From positions 3,658,001 through 3,722,000 of the forward strand of contig NZ_CP065373.1 of the NCBI RefSeq assembly GCF_015710575.1: a DNA stretch of 64,000 bases, given 5' to 3'. Source of the DNA: Mycolicibacterium mengxianglii. GTDB lineage: Bacteria > Actinomycetota > Actinomycetes > Mycobacteriales > Mycobacteriaceae. Each line of letters opens with the position of its first letter. Position 1 is the stretch's first letter. The notes below the pieces were generated by a model. That model searched no databases, had not been told where the DNA came from, and saw only the letters and a program-made list of their open reading frames with translations. The translations under genes were made by a program, and so were the position numbers. Of this stretch, positions 63,436 through 64,000 are shown piece after piece.

Positions 63436-63465
63436 GGGTTGCCGGGGAAGAAAATTCTGCAACCC
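63436..63465 (-). terminator. possible hairpin between the MMPL gene and crtE
   Basis: GGGTTGC / GCAACCC arms (63436-63442, 63459-63465) with a 16-base loop lie 15 bases after the MMPL stop on the minus strand. The loop is long and there is no U-tract. If active it would separate the MMPL and crt transcripts. The rest of the 63260-63479 spacer shows no other clear element. Confidence 0.35.
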
Positions 63466-63479
63466 GCTGACCAGTAGTT

Positions 63480-64000
63480 TCAGCGCACTCGCTCACCGAT
63501 GTCGAGGCGCTGATGCAGGCGGGTCAGCGGTGCGGGTGCCCACCAGTTCCACCGCCCGAGGATGTGCATGAACGCCGGCACCAGCACCATCCGCACCAGG
63601 GTGGCGTCCACCAACACCGCCAGCGTCAGCCCCACCCCGAACATCCGCATGAACGCGACCTGCGCGGCGATCAGGGCAGCGAAAGAGATGGACATGACCA
63701 GGGCGGCGGCGGTGACAACGCGGCCGGTGCGGGCCAGCCCCAGCGCCACACTCTCGTCGTTGTCACTGTCGGCCTGGGGGCTGGCCAGCCAGAATTCACG
63801 GATCCGCGACATCAGGAACACCTCGTAGTCCATGGACAGCCCGAAGGCGATGCAGAACAGCAGCACCGGCATATTGGCGATCAGCGTCCCGGTGGCCGTG
63901 GTCCCGAAGGCGCCCAGATGCCCATCCTGAAAAATCCACACCAGTGCGCCGAACGCGGCCGTCAGCGACAGCACGTTGAGCACAAGCGCTTTGATCGGCA
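63480..64000 (-). CDS. MMPL/RND-family transporter, C-terminal part (5' end outside window)
   Basis: Only the last 173 residues are present. They form the C-terminal membrane bundle of an MMPL protein: helices LNVLSLTAAFGALVWIF, TLIANMPVLLFCIAFG, and the diagnostic SMDYEVFLMSRIREFW, then VVTAAALVMSISFAALIAAQVAF and VLVDATLVRMVLVPAFMHILG. The chain ends LHQRLDIGERVR. MMPL proteins export lipids in mycobacteria. An MMPL-type gene is also part of the Corynebacterium glutamicum crt cluster, so this one may be linked to carotenoid or lipid transport, but its own family member cannot be fixed from the fragment. Confidence 0.88.
   Translation of the reverse strand, partial: PIKALVLNVLSLTAAFGALVWIFQDGHLGAFGTTATGTLIANMPVLLFCIAFGLSMDYEVFLMSRIREFWLASPQADSDNDESVALGLARTGRVVTAAALVMSISFAALIAAQVAFMRMFGVGLTLAVLVDATLVRMVLVPAFMHILGRWNWWAPAPLTRLHQRLDIGERVR

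Overview
The window is high-GC DNA from a mycobacterium, most likely a pigmented rapid grower of the Mycolicibacterium type. The evidence is a class Ib ribonucleotide reductase operon (nrdHIE), DinB2, CYP136- and CYP125-type P450s, FadE proteins, an antigen 85-type mycolyltransferase, an F420-dependent nitroreductase-like protein, an LpqH-like lipoprotein and a complete carotenoid cluster. From memory of the M. tuberculosis H37Rv gene order, the stretch from nrdE to cstA follows Rv3051c-Rv3063, with extra genes inserted. No RNA gene, CRISPR array or insertion sequence was recognised.

Layout. 1-3040: accessory segment with the C-terminal part of a secreted RNase A-like toxin, its overlapping immunity gene, a lipoprotein and an unknown membrane protein. 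3085-5986 (-): nrdE, nrdI, nrdH with a candidate NrdR box. 6445-8736: FMN reductase, divergent TetR regulator and dinB2. 8820-11573: alkaline phosphatase lipoprotein and a lone AAA ATPase, which are absent from the remembered H37Rv order. 11539-14744: SDR, TetR and CYP136 with an 18-base palindrome as likely operator.

14749-23485 (-): a closely packed run of seven genes (SDR, fadE22, double-headed GntR regulator, PoxB-like ThDP enzyme, SDR, aminoglycoside-phosphotransferase-like protein, stand-alone LeuA-type regulatory domain). In front of the last gene is a 13-codon leader peptide with consecutive Ile-Leu-Val-Val codons running into a long hairpin that can refold. This looks like a branched-chain amino-acid attenuator and is the most interesting element found.

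23666-29915: membrane-anchored sulfite-oxidase-like protein, YqeY-like protein, ATP-dependent DNA ligase, and the CstA transporter with its small YbdD partner. 30181-33613: DEAD-box helicase, an unknown protein, a 42-residue small ORF and an MFS exporter. 33852-38531: ROK regulator (apparently lacking a standard start codon), D-2-hydroxyacid dehydrogenase and a pair of acyl-CoA dehydrogenases. 38549-54577: mixed metabolic and regulatory genes (kinase, antigen 85-like, CYP125-like, PurU, SDRs, TetRs, SRPBCC, DUF899, a large SARP/AAA regulator, hemerythrin, LldD, nitroreductase, methyltransferase).

54586-63259: carotenoid cluster. crtE, crtI, crtB, crtYc, crtYd, crtU and a Rieske oxygenase lie on the minus strand with stops and starts overlapping by 1-4 bases. 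A glycosyltransferase (-) and idi (+) flank them, and the end of an MMPL transporter lies upstream. Idi and CrtE supply GGPP, CrtB makes phytoene, CrtI lycopene, CrtYc/Yd beta-carotene and CrtU an aromatic carotenoid such as isorenieratene (leprotene). The Rieske enzyme and the glycosyltransferase suggest a further oxidised or glycosylated product. Several genes across the window start 5-7 bases after a TANNNT -10 hexamer and lack a Shine-Dalgarno sequence, the architecture of leaderless mycobacterial mRNAs.
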